Source: Colletes latitarsis | Lineage: Eukaryota; Arthropoda; Insecta; Hymenoptera; Colletidae | Length of the DNA: 64,000 bases | NCBI RefSeq assembly: GCF_051014445.1 | Contig: NC_135141.1 | Location: 15,190,001-15,254,000 of the forward strand | Direction of reading: 5' to 3' | Shown: one piece after another, positions 1 through 11,770 of the stretch | How the letters are laid out: every line of letters begins with the position of its first letter | Position numbering within the stretch: position 1 is the first letter of the stretch | Translations under genes and position numbers: made by a program | The notes under the pieces: model-generated | What the model saw: only the letters and a program-made list of their open reading frames with translations | Told to the model about the DNA's origin: nothing | Databases searched by the model: none

Positions 1-236
1 AGCCGTCGCGCGTCGCCAGCTACTCGAATCCTTAACTAAATCAGGCCCCTACGAAACCCACGGTACAGAGTACTATGCAGTGATGACTTGATGGCTAGGC
101 ACGCTGATTGGACCAGCGACGCCTGCTCTCACACGCATTGCTATTGGCTGGGCTGTTCGCAACTACAATTCCATCGCCTGACAAAGGACGTGAGCTGAGA
201 GGCATTGGCGTAACCGTTTGCTCAAAATACTAGCCG

Positions 237-1090
237 TGAATAGGACAAAAATGTATCTCTCGACAGGTAGGTTGTTTTGTACTGACATTTTGCAGATATA
301 TTTATTCGTCTTATAGGTATGTACAGTATTTTTTTCATAAAAAAATATTAAAAATTGCGAGAGTTATAGCTTCATGTTTAAAAAAACGCATTTAAACTGG
401 CTTACATGATATTTCAAGATCTAGCAAACAGATTGACTTCAAATTTGGAGAGAATATTCAGCAGACACGCCTTTATAGCTGGAACTGGAGATTTTAAAAA
501 ATATTGAGTTTTACTATTTTTTTTGGTACGCTAAAGACAAACGAACGATTAACAAATAGAAATTCGAAACTTGAAGCGTCTCCATTTCTTTATTTATCAG
601 GATTTCGACTTCTCCCTAGTTCCTGCTATAACTACAACCTTCCTTATGAAGATTCTTTAACCCCCTCCGTTTCAAATTATCTGGAATCCTGGAAGCCATT
701 GGAGCACCTTTTCCAGAAGAACCATTAAATAAGAAGTTATAATTCCCACGATTTTTAATATTTTTCCATGAAAAAAATATTGTACATGCTTAGAAGATGA
801 ATAAATACATCTACAAAGTCTCAGTACAAAACAGCCTATCTATCATTCAAAAAAAAAATCAGGTCTAGATACCTCCTTAATGTGACGAAGAAAGTTCGTA
901 TTACGTTTGAGTCTATGAAGTAAGCTTTCTTGATGCTAGTCTGATAATCTTATGTTGACAATTTTGAACATACTTTTAAATCAGTTTAGATTGTTAGATA
1001 CTAAAAGTCAATTTTTCGTCGAAATGATTTACTTTTGGATCTATGTTGATTGGTCATATTTTACTCCTCACGCTGGGTACTGTAAGTTCT
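237..1090. repeat. Dispersed 708-bp-family repeat, copy 1
   Basis: This block is nearly identical to the three tandem copies at 7018-9290. It shares the start motif GACAGGTAGGTTG, an AATATTGAGTTTTACTATTTTTT tract split here by one substitution, and a distal segment ending in CTCCTCACGCTGGGTACTGTAAG. A 74-codon open frame at 504-728 (starting at TTG, not ATG) is kept in all copies. There is no in-frame ATG start and no recognisable domain, so I do not call it a gene. The right edge joins directly to a CAGGGTG-family B block at about 1091, whereas the copy ending near 9290 continues into unrelated sequence. Confidence 0.8.
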
Positions 1091-2099
1091 TAAACAACGA
1101 CACTTAGTGTAACCATAATGGCTCTTGTTCACTTGCAAAGCCACTGAAGAATTATCATCATCACATTAGATGAAGAATATGTAGAAATTCCAAAAAGTTG
1201 ATCCTTGGACCAGTAAACTGAGAAAACCCCAATAAAAATGGTCCAATTTTCAAACAGCCATAACTCCTACAATAGTGAATATATTTCAATGAAACTTTTT
1301 CCTGAAGTAGAGCTCATAAGTACCTACAAAAAATTATTACACAACTTTTCTGTAGGGCTTCAAATAAAATTACTAAATATCAAAAACGACTTTTTAAGAA
1401 AAATCGACAAGGGGGTAGGTGCCTAAGTTTTTCGACAAAAAAAGAAATTTCAAATCGTTCTAAAAAAAATACTTTTGGCCGCAGGGGTCAATTACAATTA
1501 TTTGTGGTGAAGAGTCATATCCCCGAAATCCTACTCATTTCCTAGAAAAAAATTCGAGGTGTGAAATTTTTCGACAAAATTAAAAAATTTGAAATCGTTC
1601 TGGAAAAATTATTTTCGATTACGGGGGTCGATTACAATCATTTTTGGTGAAGAGTCATATCCCCGAAATCCTACTCATTTCCTAGAAAAAAATTCGAGAA
1701 TGTGCTTAAAGTTTTTGACGAAAAAAGAAATTTCAAATCGTTCTAAAAAAAATATTTTTGACTGCAGGTGTCAATTACAATTATTTTTAGTGAAGAGTCA
1801 TATCCCCGAAATCCTACTCATTTCCTAGAAAAAAATTCGAGAAGGTGTGAAATTTTTCGACAAAATTAGAAAATTTCAAATCGTTCTGGAAAAATTATTT
1901 TCGATTACGGGGGTCGATTACAATAATTTTTTATGAATAGACCTACCCCCGAAATCCTACCCACTTTCTAGAAAAAAATTCATTACTGGCGTAACTTTAA
2001 ACGTTAATAACTTCTTAACGAAATCTCCATCAACAAATTAGTATTCTTGGTTTTCGTCTTATTTTGGCCTCTAGAATCTCCCATTAAAATTTTTCCCAT
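1091..2099. repeat. CAGGGTG-family element E1, truncated at both ends
   Basis: It opens with the special 348-bp B-block variant (TTAAACAACGACACTTAG) otherwise seen only in the array at 53851-55700. Alternating A blocks follow (GGGGTCGATTACAATCATTT, then AATCCTACTCATTTC). It ends with the inner part of the right TIR, CTCTAGAATCTCCCATTAAAATTTTTCCCA split over two lines of sequence. The outermost CCGAACACCCTG is missing, so this copy could not be mobilised as a complete TIR element. Confidence 0.8.
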
Positions 2100-2881
2100 A
2101 TATGTTTATCACAGTCTAAGTGACTTTAAAAGTAATATAGGTAAATACGAACGATAATTTTTCTTTTTATATGTTGAAATTTTCTATTAAATGCAGCTCT
2201 AACAGAAAAAATACATTAAAATTTTCGAAAAGAACTTCCTTTTAGTGGCATAATGGTTATTCGTATAACATGTTAGTTCAAAGTGCAACCTAAAATTAAA
2301 ACTTTGAAAAACTTTTAGAAATCAAAAATTAAATTAACTCTCTCTAACAGAGCAATACTGAAGTTACAAATTCACTAGTTATAGTCACACATTGTTAAAA
2401 CCTTTATTCGTATTCTCAAAATGTATCAATTGTGATTTTAAAGCAATACATAGTATGGTCTGCAAATGATCAGTATACAACAATTATTGTACAATGTCTC
2501 ACACTAGAATTGTGAGTTATATGAACGAGAATATATTTGTTAACAAAAAACAACCACACTACACAAAAGATACAGACAATCAAATAACCACTGATGTAAG
2601 TGTATAATTTTTCCTTTTTCTTTTCTCTCACTTTCACTCGTCTTTATCCCACATATGTTTCCATCCTCTCTCTGTCAATCCTCAATTCGAACTGTTCCTT
2701 CGACCTAACGTACGGTCGCTCGCGCTCTCTTACAAATACAAACACTCGACCACAACTTACAAACGAAATTCACATCCTTCTCTGTGATAATCATATTACC
2801 ACAAGAATGGGTATAGTTGATAATTCCAATTTGTATCCCATTATTAGTGTTTTTCAATGGTTACATTGTACAACCCAAACA
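2100..2881. other. AT-rich spacer, no gene seen
   Basis: Mostly AT-rich unique-looking sequence. A pyrimidine-rich CT tract lies at about 2600-2690, followed by a short GC-richer patch. An open frame runs through 2600-2881, but its residues match nothing I know and it leads into the mariner remnant at 2882, so it is probably a chance upstream extension. Confidence 0.5.
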
Positions 2882-3058
2882 GATGTCTATTTCGAGAACC
2901 TTCAGAAATCTGACTTTTTAGATGACTTAAAAAAGTCGGAGAAACGCTTGGAAAAGTGTATAGAGCCAAAAGGAAATTATGCTGAAAAATAAGAAAAAAA
3001 TCTAGCTAAAATAATTTGTTTTTCTATCTTTTTCTAAGGACTTATTGAACGACCCTCG
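2882..3058 (+). pseudogene. Mariner transposase C-terminus plus right TIR (remnant)
   Basis: Translation just before the TAA at 2990-2992 reads DVYFENLQKSDFLDDLKKSE followed by RLEKCIEPKGNYAEK. This matches the usual mariner C-terminus pattern (YFx-L-KS-F-GI-KLE-RW-KCIELKGDYVEK). About 60 bp downstream is CTTATTGAACGACCCTCG (3041-3058), which reads as a mariner right TIR (CGAGGGTCGTTCAATAAG in reverse). The catalytic domain and left end are not recognisable upstream, so this is a 5'-truncated remnant. The CGAGGGTCGT terminus is shared with the broken mariner at 17473, suggesting the same or a closely related subfamily. Confidence 0.7.
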
Positions 3059-4251
3059 TCTGATGACAAAGACAGAATACGGGTCGAAATTGACCCGCCA
3101 TCATCGACGAACGGTTGACGAAGAAATGAGTTTGACGCAATGAGCTAACGCTCCGAGTGAGTTCTTCCCGAAGGAAAAATCAGCTTCTCCGGCTTAGGGA
3201 AAAGCTCCCTTTTTCCGGCTTTCGTCGCGGGACGGAAGTGCAAGGGCAGACACGCGGGCCAAGATGGATGTGCGTCACTTCCGGCCGCGACAGGGGGTGG
3301 CGTCTGCGGGTCGGCTCGCCACCCTCGCCGCGCACGAAGGGTTCGCAGTTTTGCAGAATATAATTACCGAACGAGCGTGCACGGCTTTCGGGGAACCCGC
3401 CAAAACCGTCGCCGACGGCACGAAAGAACGCGCACGCGGAATTTATTCCAGACCCGATACAAATGAAGCCGCCCCTGAATCGAACCGGACCAATGAGATA
3501 GAGACGACCGAGGCCAAACTATTATTTCATGCGAGCGCCTTTTTGCGGGCTTCTCGACTTCGTTTCCCCTTTCCACCTTGAATTATTAATAACAACAGAT
3601 GGAAGGGGGGCAGTGAAAAGTCGTTGAAACATTCCGGTGGCGAAGAACTTTTTAACCCCCGCGTCGATGACCAGGTATTAGAGTATTATATTCCACACAT
3701 CGTTAGAAATGTTCCATCGCTTTTGTAATATTGATAAATCGGCTTGAATCATGTTAGAGAAATGGACTAGATTGTTTCTCAGGCACTGGATGGATGTCTG
3801 GTCATCGCCTGCTGAGAAGCAGTAAAGATCGTCGCAATACATCGTCACATGTGAAACAGATCAGTTCTGTGCAGCCATATTTTTACTTTTATATAAATTT
3901 CCATTTTGTTCGGTTATTGTATCTAAGTTTATTATTTCGTATACAGTTTATTATATCGTATCCCGACCTCATCAACAAATCATCATTATTTGGACAGTTG
4001 GTTTGAATATTGATTTGCGTTTTCGGAATAAAAATTTATGGAGAAAGTGTTAGGAAATGAATTTATAATCAGTGCCGCGTAATTATAGTGAAGTAATTTC
4101 ATTAGTAACCAAAGTGTTACTGATTGTCTGTTATTATTCTAGTTGACATGATTCACATGATTTGTAATATATTGAATTTGGATTAATATATATATAATAT
4201 TTATTTAACTCTAAAAGAAAGTGTCGAGTACGAAAACATCAAATATACTTA
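3059..4251. other. GC-rich island and AT-rich spacer, no gene called
   Basis: 3060-3600 is GC- and CpG-rich, with open frames on both strands (for example 3264-3581 + and 3364-3576 -). None shows a known domain, and the frames overlap each other, as expected of GC-rich sequence with few stop codons. 3600-4251 becomes AT-rich and ends at the E2 insertion. It could hold regulatory sequence or a non-coding exon; nothing here decides that. Confidence 0.5.
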
Positions 4252-4253
4252 TA

Positions 4254-6182
4254 CAGGGTGTTCGACCACCCCCTGGGACAAAATTTTAATGGGAGATTCT
4301 AGAGGCTAAAATAAGACGAAAATCAAGAATATCAATTTCTTGACTGAGACTTCGTTAAAAAGTTATTAACAATTAAATTAAAAAATTTCAAATCATACTA
4401 AAAAAATTATATTTAGTTACACGGGGCAATTACAATCGTTTTTGGTCAATAGGCATACCCTCGAAATCCTAACCACTTTCGAGAGAAAAAATTCTATATC
4501 AAAAATATCATTTCTGGCCAGAAATGTTACCCCGAAATTTCGTGCGAATCTTTAAAACGTCATAATTTCTGAACGGATGGGACGATTTTAATGTTTAAAA
4601 AAGCAAACTACGCGTATTTTAGTGAAGAATATGTAGAAATTCCAAGAATATTCGAAAGGTTGTTCCTTAAACCGTGAAGTGAGAAAAACCCCATAGAAAT
4701 GGATCAATTTTCAAACGGCCATAACTCCTACAATAGTGAACATATTTCATTGAAATTTTGAGGGAAACTAGAGTTCATACATACCTGTAAAAAAGTATTA
4801 AATAACTTTTCTGTACAGCGCCAACCAAATTTATTAAAAACGAAAAACGAATTTTACAGAAAAATCGACAGGGTGTAGGTGCCTAAATTTTCAAACGGCC
4901 ATAACTCCTACAATAGTAAATCTATTTCAATGAAACTTTTTCCTGAAGCAGAGCTCCTGGGTATCTACAAAAAAGTATTAGACAACTTTTCTATAGGGTG
5001 GCAAACAAATTTATTAATAATCGAAAACGAATTTTTAAGAAAAATCGACAGGGTGTAGGTGCCTAAATTTTCAAACGACCATAACTCTTACAATAGTAAA
5101 TCTATTTCAATGAAACTTTTTCCTGAAGCAGAACTCATGGGTAGCTACAAAAAAGTATTAGACAAAATTTCTGTAGCCGGTCAAACAAATTTATTAAAAA
5201 TCGAAAACGAATTTTTAAGAAAAATCGACAGAGTATAAGCTGCTGTTTGTCGTCGAAAAAAGGAAATTTCAAACCATTCTAGAAAAATTATTTTCGATTG
5301 CAGGGGTTAATTATAATTATTTTTGGTGAATAGACATATCCTCAAATTCTTAATCATTTTCGAGAAAAAAAATTCAATAAGTGTACAAATTTGTTGACAA
5401 AATTGAAAAGTTTCAAATCGTTTTAGAAAAATTATTTTCGGTTGCAGGGGTCAATTGCAATTATTTTTTGTCATTACACACACCCCCGAAATCCTACACA
5501 TTTTCGAGAAATAAATTCAGTACCGAAATTATAATTTCTGGTGAAAAATGTCTGCTCGAATTTTCATGCGAATCTTTAAAACGTCATAATTTCTAAACGG
5601 ATTGACGGATTTTAACGTTTCAAACGGCAAACGACGCGTATTTTGATGGAGAATATATAGAAATTCTAACAATATTGAAAAAGTTGCTCCTTGATTCCGT
5701 AAAATGTGAAAAACCCCATAAAAATGGTTCAATTTTCAAACGGCCATAACTCCTACAATAGTGAACATATTGCAATGAAACTTTTTTCTGGAGCAGAGCT
5801 CATGAGTACCTACAAAAAAGTATTAGACAACTTTTTGGTAGAGCATCAAACAAAATTACTAAAAATGAAAAACGAATTTTTAAGAAAAATCGATAGATGC
5901 TCATATTTTTGACCAAAATTGAAAAATTTCAAATCGTTGTGGAAAAATTATTTTTGGTTGAGGGACTCAATTACAATCATTTTTGGTGGATACACATACT
6001 CCCGAAATCCTACGTACTTTCGAGAAAAAAATTCATTACCGAAAATATACTGTGTGGCCGGAAATGTTTCTATAACTTGTTAACGAAGCCTCAATAAACA
6101 AATTCGTATTCTTGATTTTCGTCTTATTTTGGCCTCTAGAATCTCCCATTAAAATTTTTCCCATGGGTAGCCGAACACCCTG
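4254..6182. mobile_element. CAGGGTG-family element E2, complete
   Basis: It begins CAGGGTGTTCGACCACCCCC and ends with GGGTAGCCGAACACCCTG. Both ends are immediately flanked by TA (4252-4253 and 6183-6184), consistent with a TA target duplication. The left end continues into AATTTTAATGGGAGATTCTA and the right end mirrors it, so the TIR is close to 100 bp. Inside are repeated B-block pieces (CATAACTCCTACAATAGT at about 4724, 4903, 5084 and 5746) and A blocks. No transposase frame is present. The TA duplication suggests mobilisation by a Tc1/mariner-type enzyme, which is inference. Confidence 0.85.
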
Positions 6183-7017
6183 TATGCAATCTGGTAATTC
6201 GTACAACACGAAATACGAAAAAAATTACAAATATAATATCTTTCTTTATTGTGAAAAAATCAAAATTCCAATTTATCCGTATTTTGTACATGGATGTGTA
6301 GTTTCTCTGTACAAATGGAGAAAAGAAAATCATTAATATCCAACGAGAAAAATAAAAAAATGTGCTATTTTTTAACATATTGTTTAAACAAATAAAAGTT
6401 TTGCAAATCTCTTTACACCATCAAATTCGTCGTTTAAAAACATAAATTTCATCCATTTGAAGCACATCCCTATCTCTAATAGTTTCCGTGATATTCAACA
6501 AAGTATGTTTGAACCCCCAACTTTGGGGGCTGATTTCAACCCCTTAAAGTGAATATTAGCAGCTACAAAAAAATACGTGTCTAATAGATTTATGAGAACT
6601 ACATAATTGCGAAGTTTCATCAAAATTGGAGATTTACACCTGGGGATGGTCCCTTATCAGAGTAAATAGAGAAATTGATTTAAAAGTACGTTCAAGGTTG
6701 TCAACACAAGATTATTAGACTACCATCAACAAAGTTTACATCGTGGACTCGATAAGTAACACGCATGTTCAGTTTTCATTTAACGTTGAACGTGACTAAG
6801 AGAAAGCGTTATTCAAGCGTTGTTCATTATTCAAACATGGAAATGGCACAAATGCACTTTCTTAGACTATTCATCACTCATAAATAATGTAGGAGAATAA
6901 CGAGAATGAATAGAAAATGCGCGTCAAACAATACGAGATTTGGGAGGAATACTTACAGATGTACACACGTCGATCAATGACTCGTAGATGTGAACTTTGC
7001 ATTGCAACAGAAGAATG
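6183..7017. other. AT-rich spacer with inverted copy of 708-family tail
   Basis: No gene is recognised. A short hairpin, CCCCCAACTTTGGGGG, lies at about 6512. Segment 6668-6745 (TTTAAAAGTACGTTCAAGG onward) is a diverged inverted copy of the distal tail of the 708-bp family (about 925-1000 and 9110-9190). That places inverted arms on both sides of the tandem triplet that follows. Confidence 0.55.
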
Positions 7018-7636
7018 ACTTTCTTTGTGATTTTTTTTTTAACGACAGGTAGGTTGTTTTGCAGTGACATTTTGCAGAAATTTTTATTCGTCTTATAGGT
7101 ATGTGCAGTATTTTTTCCATCAAAAAATATTAAAAATTGCGAGAGTTATAGCTTCATGTTTAAAAAAACGCATTTAAACTGTCTTACATGATATTTCAAG
7201 ATCTAGCAAACCGATCGACTTCAAATTTGGAGAGAATATTCAGCAGGCACGCCTTTATAGCTGGAACTGGAGATTTAAAAAAATATTGAGTTTTACTATT
7301 TTTTTCGATACGCTAAAGACAAACGAACGATTAACAAATAGAAATTCGAAACTTGAAGCGTCGCCATTTCTTTATTTATCAGGATTTCGACTTCTCCCTG
7401 GTTCCTGCTATAACTACAACCTTCCTTATGAAGATACTTTAACCCCCTCTGTTTCAAATTATCTGGAATCCTGGAAGCCATTGGAGCACCTTTTTCAGAA
7501 GAGCCATTAAATAAGAAGTTACAATTCCCACGATTTTTAATATTTTTCCATGAAAAAAATATTGTACGTGCTTAGAAGATGAATAAATATATCTACAAAG
7601 TCTCAGTACAAAACAGCCTATCTATCATTAAAAAAA

Positions 7637-7738
7637 AAATCACAAAAGGGGCCGTGACATTGACAGTCTAGGCAGCAATACCTCCTTAAGGGAGTATTAC
7701 TGTCTAGCCTGTCATTTCTTCGACCTTTCTTTGTGATT
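7637..7738. repeat. Imperfect palindromic linker 1
   Basis: Centred on CCTTAAGG near 7687, the arms GACAGTCTAGGCAGCAATAC and its near complement GTATTACTGTCTAGCCTGTC pair over about 26 bp. Pairing resumes at the outer ATCACAAA / TTTGTGAT. It links copies 1 and 2 of the 708-bp triplet and could extrude as a hairpin. Confidence 0.8.
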
Positions 7739-8342
7739 TTTTCTTTTAACGACAGGTAGGTTGTTTTGCAGTGACATTTCGCAGATATATTTATTCGTCT
7801 TATAGGTATGTACAGTATTTTTTTCATCAAAAAATATTAAAAATTGCGAGAGTTATAGCTTCTTGTTTAAAAAAACGCATTTAAACTGTCTTACATGATA
7901 TTTCAAGATTTAGCAAACTGATTGACTTCAAATTTGGAGAGAATATTCAGCAGACACGCCTTTATAGCTGGAACTGGAGATTTAAAAAAATATTGAGTTT
8001 TACTATTTTTTTCGATACGCTAAAGACAAACGAACGATTAACAAATAGAAATTCGAAACTTGAAGCGTCGCCATTTCTTTATTTATCAGGATTTCGACTT
8101 CTCCCTAGTTCCTGCTATAACTACAACCTTCCTCATGAAGATACTTTAACCCCCTCTGTTTCAAATTATCTGGAATCCTGGAAGCCATTGGAGCACCTTT
8201 TTCAAAAGAGCCATTAAATAAGATGTTACAATTCCCACGATTTTTAATATTTTTCCATGAAAAAAATATTGTACATGCTTAGAAGATGAATAAATATATC
8301 TACAAAGTCTCAGTACAAAACAGCCTATCTATCATTAAAAAA

Positions 8343-8452
8343 AAAAATCACAAAAGGGGCCGTGACATTGACAGTCTAGGCAGCAATACCTCCTTAAGGG
8401 AGTATTACTGTCTAGCCTGTCATTTCTTCGACCGTTTTTTGTGATTTTTTTC
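8343..8452. repeat. Imperfect palindromic linker 2
   Basis: Same structure as the linker at 7637-7738, with core 8370-8421 centred on CCTTAAGG. It joins copies 2 and 3 of the triplet. The linker is absent after copy 3, where the sequence switches to AATCAGGTCTAGATACCTCC. Confidence 0.8.
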
Positions 8453-9290
8453 TTTTAACGACAGGTAGGTTGTTTTGTAGTGACATTTTGCAGAAATATT
8501 TATTCGTCTTATAGGTATGTACAGTATTTTTTTCATCAAAAAATATTAAAAATTGCGAGAGTTATAGCTTCTTGTTTAAAAAAACGCATTTAAACTGGCT
8601 TACATGATATTTCAAGATCTAGCAAACAGATTGACTTCAAATTTGGAGAGAATATTCAGCAGACACGCCTTTATAGCTGGAACTGGAGATTTAAAAAAAT
8701 ATTGAGTTTTACTATTTTTTTCGATACGCTAAAGACAAACGAACGATTAACAAATAGAAATTCGAAACTTGAAGCGTCGCCATTTCTTTATTGATCAGGA
8801 TTTCGACTTCTCCCTGGTTCCTGCTATAACTACAACCTTCCTTATGAAGATACTTTAACCCCCTCTGTTTCAAATTATCTGGAATCCTGGAAGCCATTGG
8901 AGCACCTTTTCCAGAAGAGCCATTAAATAACAAGTTACAATTCCCACGATTTTTAATATTTTTCCATGAAAAAAATATTGTACAATCTTAGAAGATGAAT
9001 AAATATATCTACAAAGTCTCAGTACAAAACAGCCTATCTATCATTAAAAAAAAAATCAGGTCTAGATACCTCCTTAATGTGACGAAGAAAGTTCGTATTA
9101 CGTTTGAGTCTATGAAGTAAGCTTTCTTGATGCTAGTCTGATAATCTTATGTTGACAATTTTGAACATACTTTTAAATCAGTTTAGATTGTTAGATACTA
9201 AAAGTCAATTTTTCGTCGAAATGATTTACTTTTGGATCTATGTTGATTGGTCATTTTTTACTCCTCACGCTGGGTACTGTAAGTCCTTAA

Positions 9291-10608
9291 AGTTTTGAAA
9301 CACTTTTCTTTAACACTTTGTATATTAAGTAACACTATGGTTAATTTCAACTAATTTTGATTTATTAAACAATTATTATCTCGTTTAATGTACAGATAGA
9401 TGTATAGGGCGACGTTCCAATTAATTTTTATTCTTTTTTATTTATGATGTAAATACAAAAGACACTCAAGCCTACTCTTTAATCCGTAAATTAATAAGTA
9501 TTCACATATCGTATTTTTCTTTTAATTCTCTGTGCGCTGACAATTAATTTCCATCAATTTACGTCTGCAATAAATTAAGAATGTATATTTTTTTCAATTT
9601 TACCTGTTCATTTGCCTCTGATTGAACATTATTAATGTTAAAAGTACCGTACAGGTTCTTCATCGAATTACAACATAAATCCAATTGGAAATATATTGAA
9701 AAACATTTTATCTGTAAATAACAACTCCAATCACAAAAAGGACACATTTGTTAACACTGTTAATCCAGTTAAAATATTAAGAACATTTTACCCAGTTCTA
9801 TTCTGTTTTATGACTTGAAAATCAAGAAGCACGAGCATTTTTGCAATTAAACAGTAAAGATCCATCGTGTCGAGATTTTAGTTAAATCACATTTGTCTGA
9901 ATTACATCCGACTGTTTTAATCTTAAAATTTGTCTAAAGGGAGAAATTTACAACAGTAGGAAATCGTAAAATTAGGGATAGCAGTAATTATTGAAAACTA
10001 ATCGTAAAAACGTACGAATATTTGTTAAAGATGATTCGTAGTAAAAACAAGGAGTAGTAAGTGGAGTATCATTTTTTGGAATTTACCTAATCATGGTATT
10101 CTGGATGTTTTGTTAAGCAAGGAAGCCACGAAGAGAATCCGACCGTTGTCAGACGGCGTATTAATATATTCGAATCGGAAATATTAAAAATGCGAATGGA
10201 CAAATAATGGCGAACCACTGCCAAGGCAAAAAGGCTACCGGAGATCCTTGATGAAGCCAGCGAATTATTATTTAATGCAACGCGGCTCTTTTTGCCGAGC
10301 CAGTGCTTGAATTATTGATGCATTTATCGTGGGAAAATCGTGTTGAGATTCGCTGGATCGCCGGCGAAATCCTTCCTAAGAGAACGAAAGTATTTAACAT
10401 AAATTTCATCGAGAAAAACATCAATTTCAATGAGAATTAATACCGGAGTAAAATCTTTAGTACGAAGTATCAGTCAAATTTCTTACAACGCATGTTTTTT
10501 TTCAACATACATTTTACGACCAACATTTAGCAACGATGTAAATTATTAAATTTTTTCTTTCGTAAATAAATCCAATATTTCATCTGCTGTAAATAAAATT
10601 GGATCGAG
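9291..10608. other. Single-copy-looking spacer, no gene seen
   Basis: Strongly AT-rich to about 10080, then a moderately GC-richer patch at 10080-10390. Frames are short and interrupted, no known domain is visible, and no repeat shared with the rest of the window was noticed. Confidence 0.5.
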
Positions 10609-11770
10609 AAGGTGTTTGACCACCCTTAGGAAAAATTTTAATGGGGGATTCTAGAAGTAATAAGACGAAAATCAAGAATGTCAATTTGCTGATGAAAGCT
10701 TCGTTAAAAAGTTATTAACAATTAAATTCAAAAATTTCAAATCGTTCTGGAAAAATTATTTTCGGATACGGAGGTCAATTATAATCATTTTTGGTCATTA
10801 CACATACCCCCGAAATCCTACGCACTTTCTAGAAAAAAATTCGAGAAAGTGTGAAATTTTTTGGACAAAAAAAAAAAAAAAAATTTCAAATCGTTCTGGA
10901 AAAATTATTTTCGGTTGCAGGAGTCAATTACAATCGTTTTTGGTCATTACATATACCCCCAAAATCCTACGCATTTTCTAGAAAAAAATTCGAGAAGGTG
11001 TGAAATTTTTTGGACGGAAAAAAAAAATTTCAAATCGTTTTAAAAAAATTATTTCCGGTTGCGGAGGTCAATTACAATCATGTTAGGTCATTACATATAC
11101 CCCTAAAATCCTACGCATTTTGGAGAAAAAAATTCGAGAAGGTGTGAAATTTTTCGACGGAAAAAAAAATTTGAAATCGTTTTCGAAAAATTATTTTCGG
11201 TTACGGGGGTTAATTACAATCATTTTTGGTCATTACACATACCCCCGAAATCCTACGCATTTTGGAGAAAAAAATTCGAGAAGGTGTGAAATTTTTCGAC
11301 AGAAAAAAAAATTTGAAATCGTTTTGGAAAAATTATTTTCGGTTACGGGTGTCAATTATAATCATTTTTGGTGAATAGACATACTTCCGAAATCCTACCC
11401 ACTTTCTAGAAAAAAATTCGAAAAGATGTGAAATTTTTTGGACGGAAAAAAAAATTTCAAATCGTTTAAAAAAATTATTTCTGGTTGCGGGGGTCAATTA
11501 CAATTATTTTTGGTGAATAGACATACTTTCGAAATCCAACCCACTTTCTAGAAAAAAATTCGAGGTGTGAAATTTTTTGGACGGAAAAAAAAAAAATTTG
11601 AAATCGTTTTGGAAAAATTATTTTCGGTTGTGGGGGTCAATTACAATCGTTTTTGGTCATTACACATATCCCCGAAATCCTACACACTTTCGAGAAAAAA
11701 ATTCGAGAAGGTGTGAACTTTTTCGACGGAAAAAAAAAATTTCAAATTGTTTTGGAAAAATTATTTTCGG
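10609..11770. repeat. CAGGGTG-family element E3: tandem A-block array (about 143 bp x8)
   Basis: The degenerate left end GGTGTTTGACCACCCTTAGG leads into AATTTTAATGGGGGATTCTA. About eight A blocks follow, each containing TTATTTTCGG (or TTATTTCCGG / TTATTTCTGG) at about 10756, 10906, 11049, 11190, 11331, 11477, 11619 and 11761. The period is about 143 bp, with a poly-A stretch beginning each block. There are no B blocks and the right TIR is missing. Open frames in the array are by-products of the repeat. Confidence 0.8.

Larger units (their letters stand above)
7018..9290. repeat. Tandem triplet of the 708-bp repeat
   Basis: Three copies start at about 7044, 7752 and 8459, each opening with GACAGGTAGGTTGTTTTG; the period is 707-708 bp and the copies look over 95% identical. 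Copies 1-2 and 2-3 are joined by hairpin linkers. The third ends in the same distal tail as the copy at 237-1090 (TCTAGATACCTCCTTAATG to CTCACGCTGGGTACTGTAAG). A 74-codon frame without an ATG start is kept at 7286-7510 and 7993-8217. High identity suggests recent amplification. The class of element is unknown to me. Confidence 0.85.

Noticed and set aside
504..728. 74-codon frame conserved in the 708-bp repeat copies
   Set aside because: It lacks an ATG start, matches no domain, and its conservation is explained by recent duplication of the whole unit.
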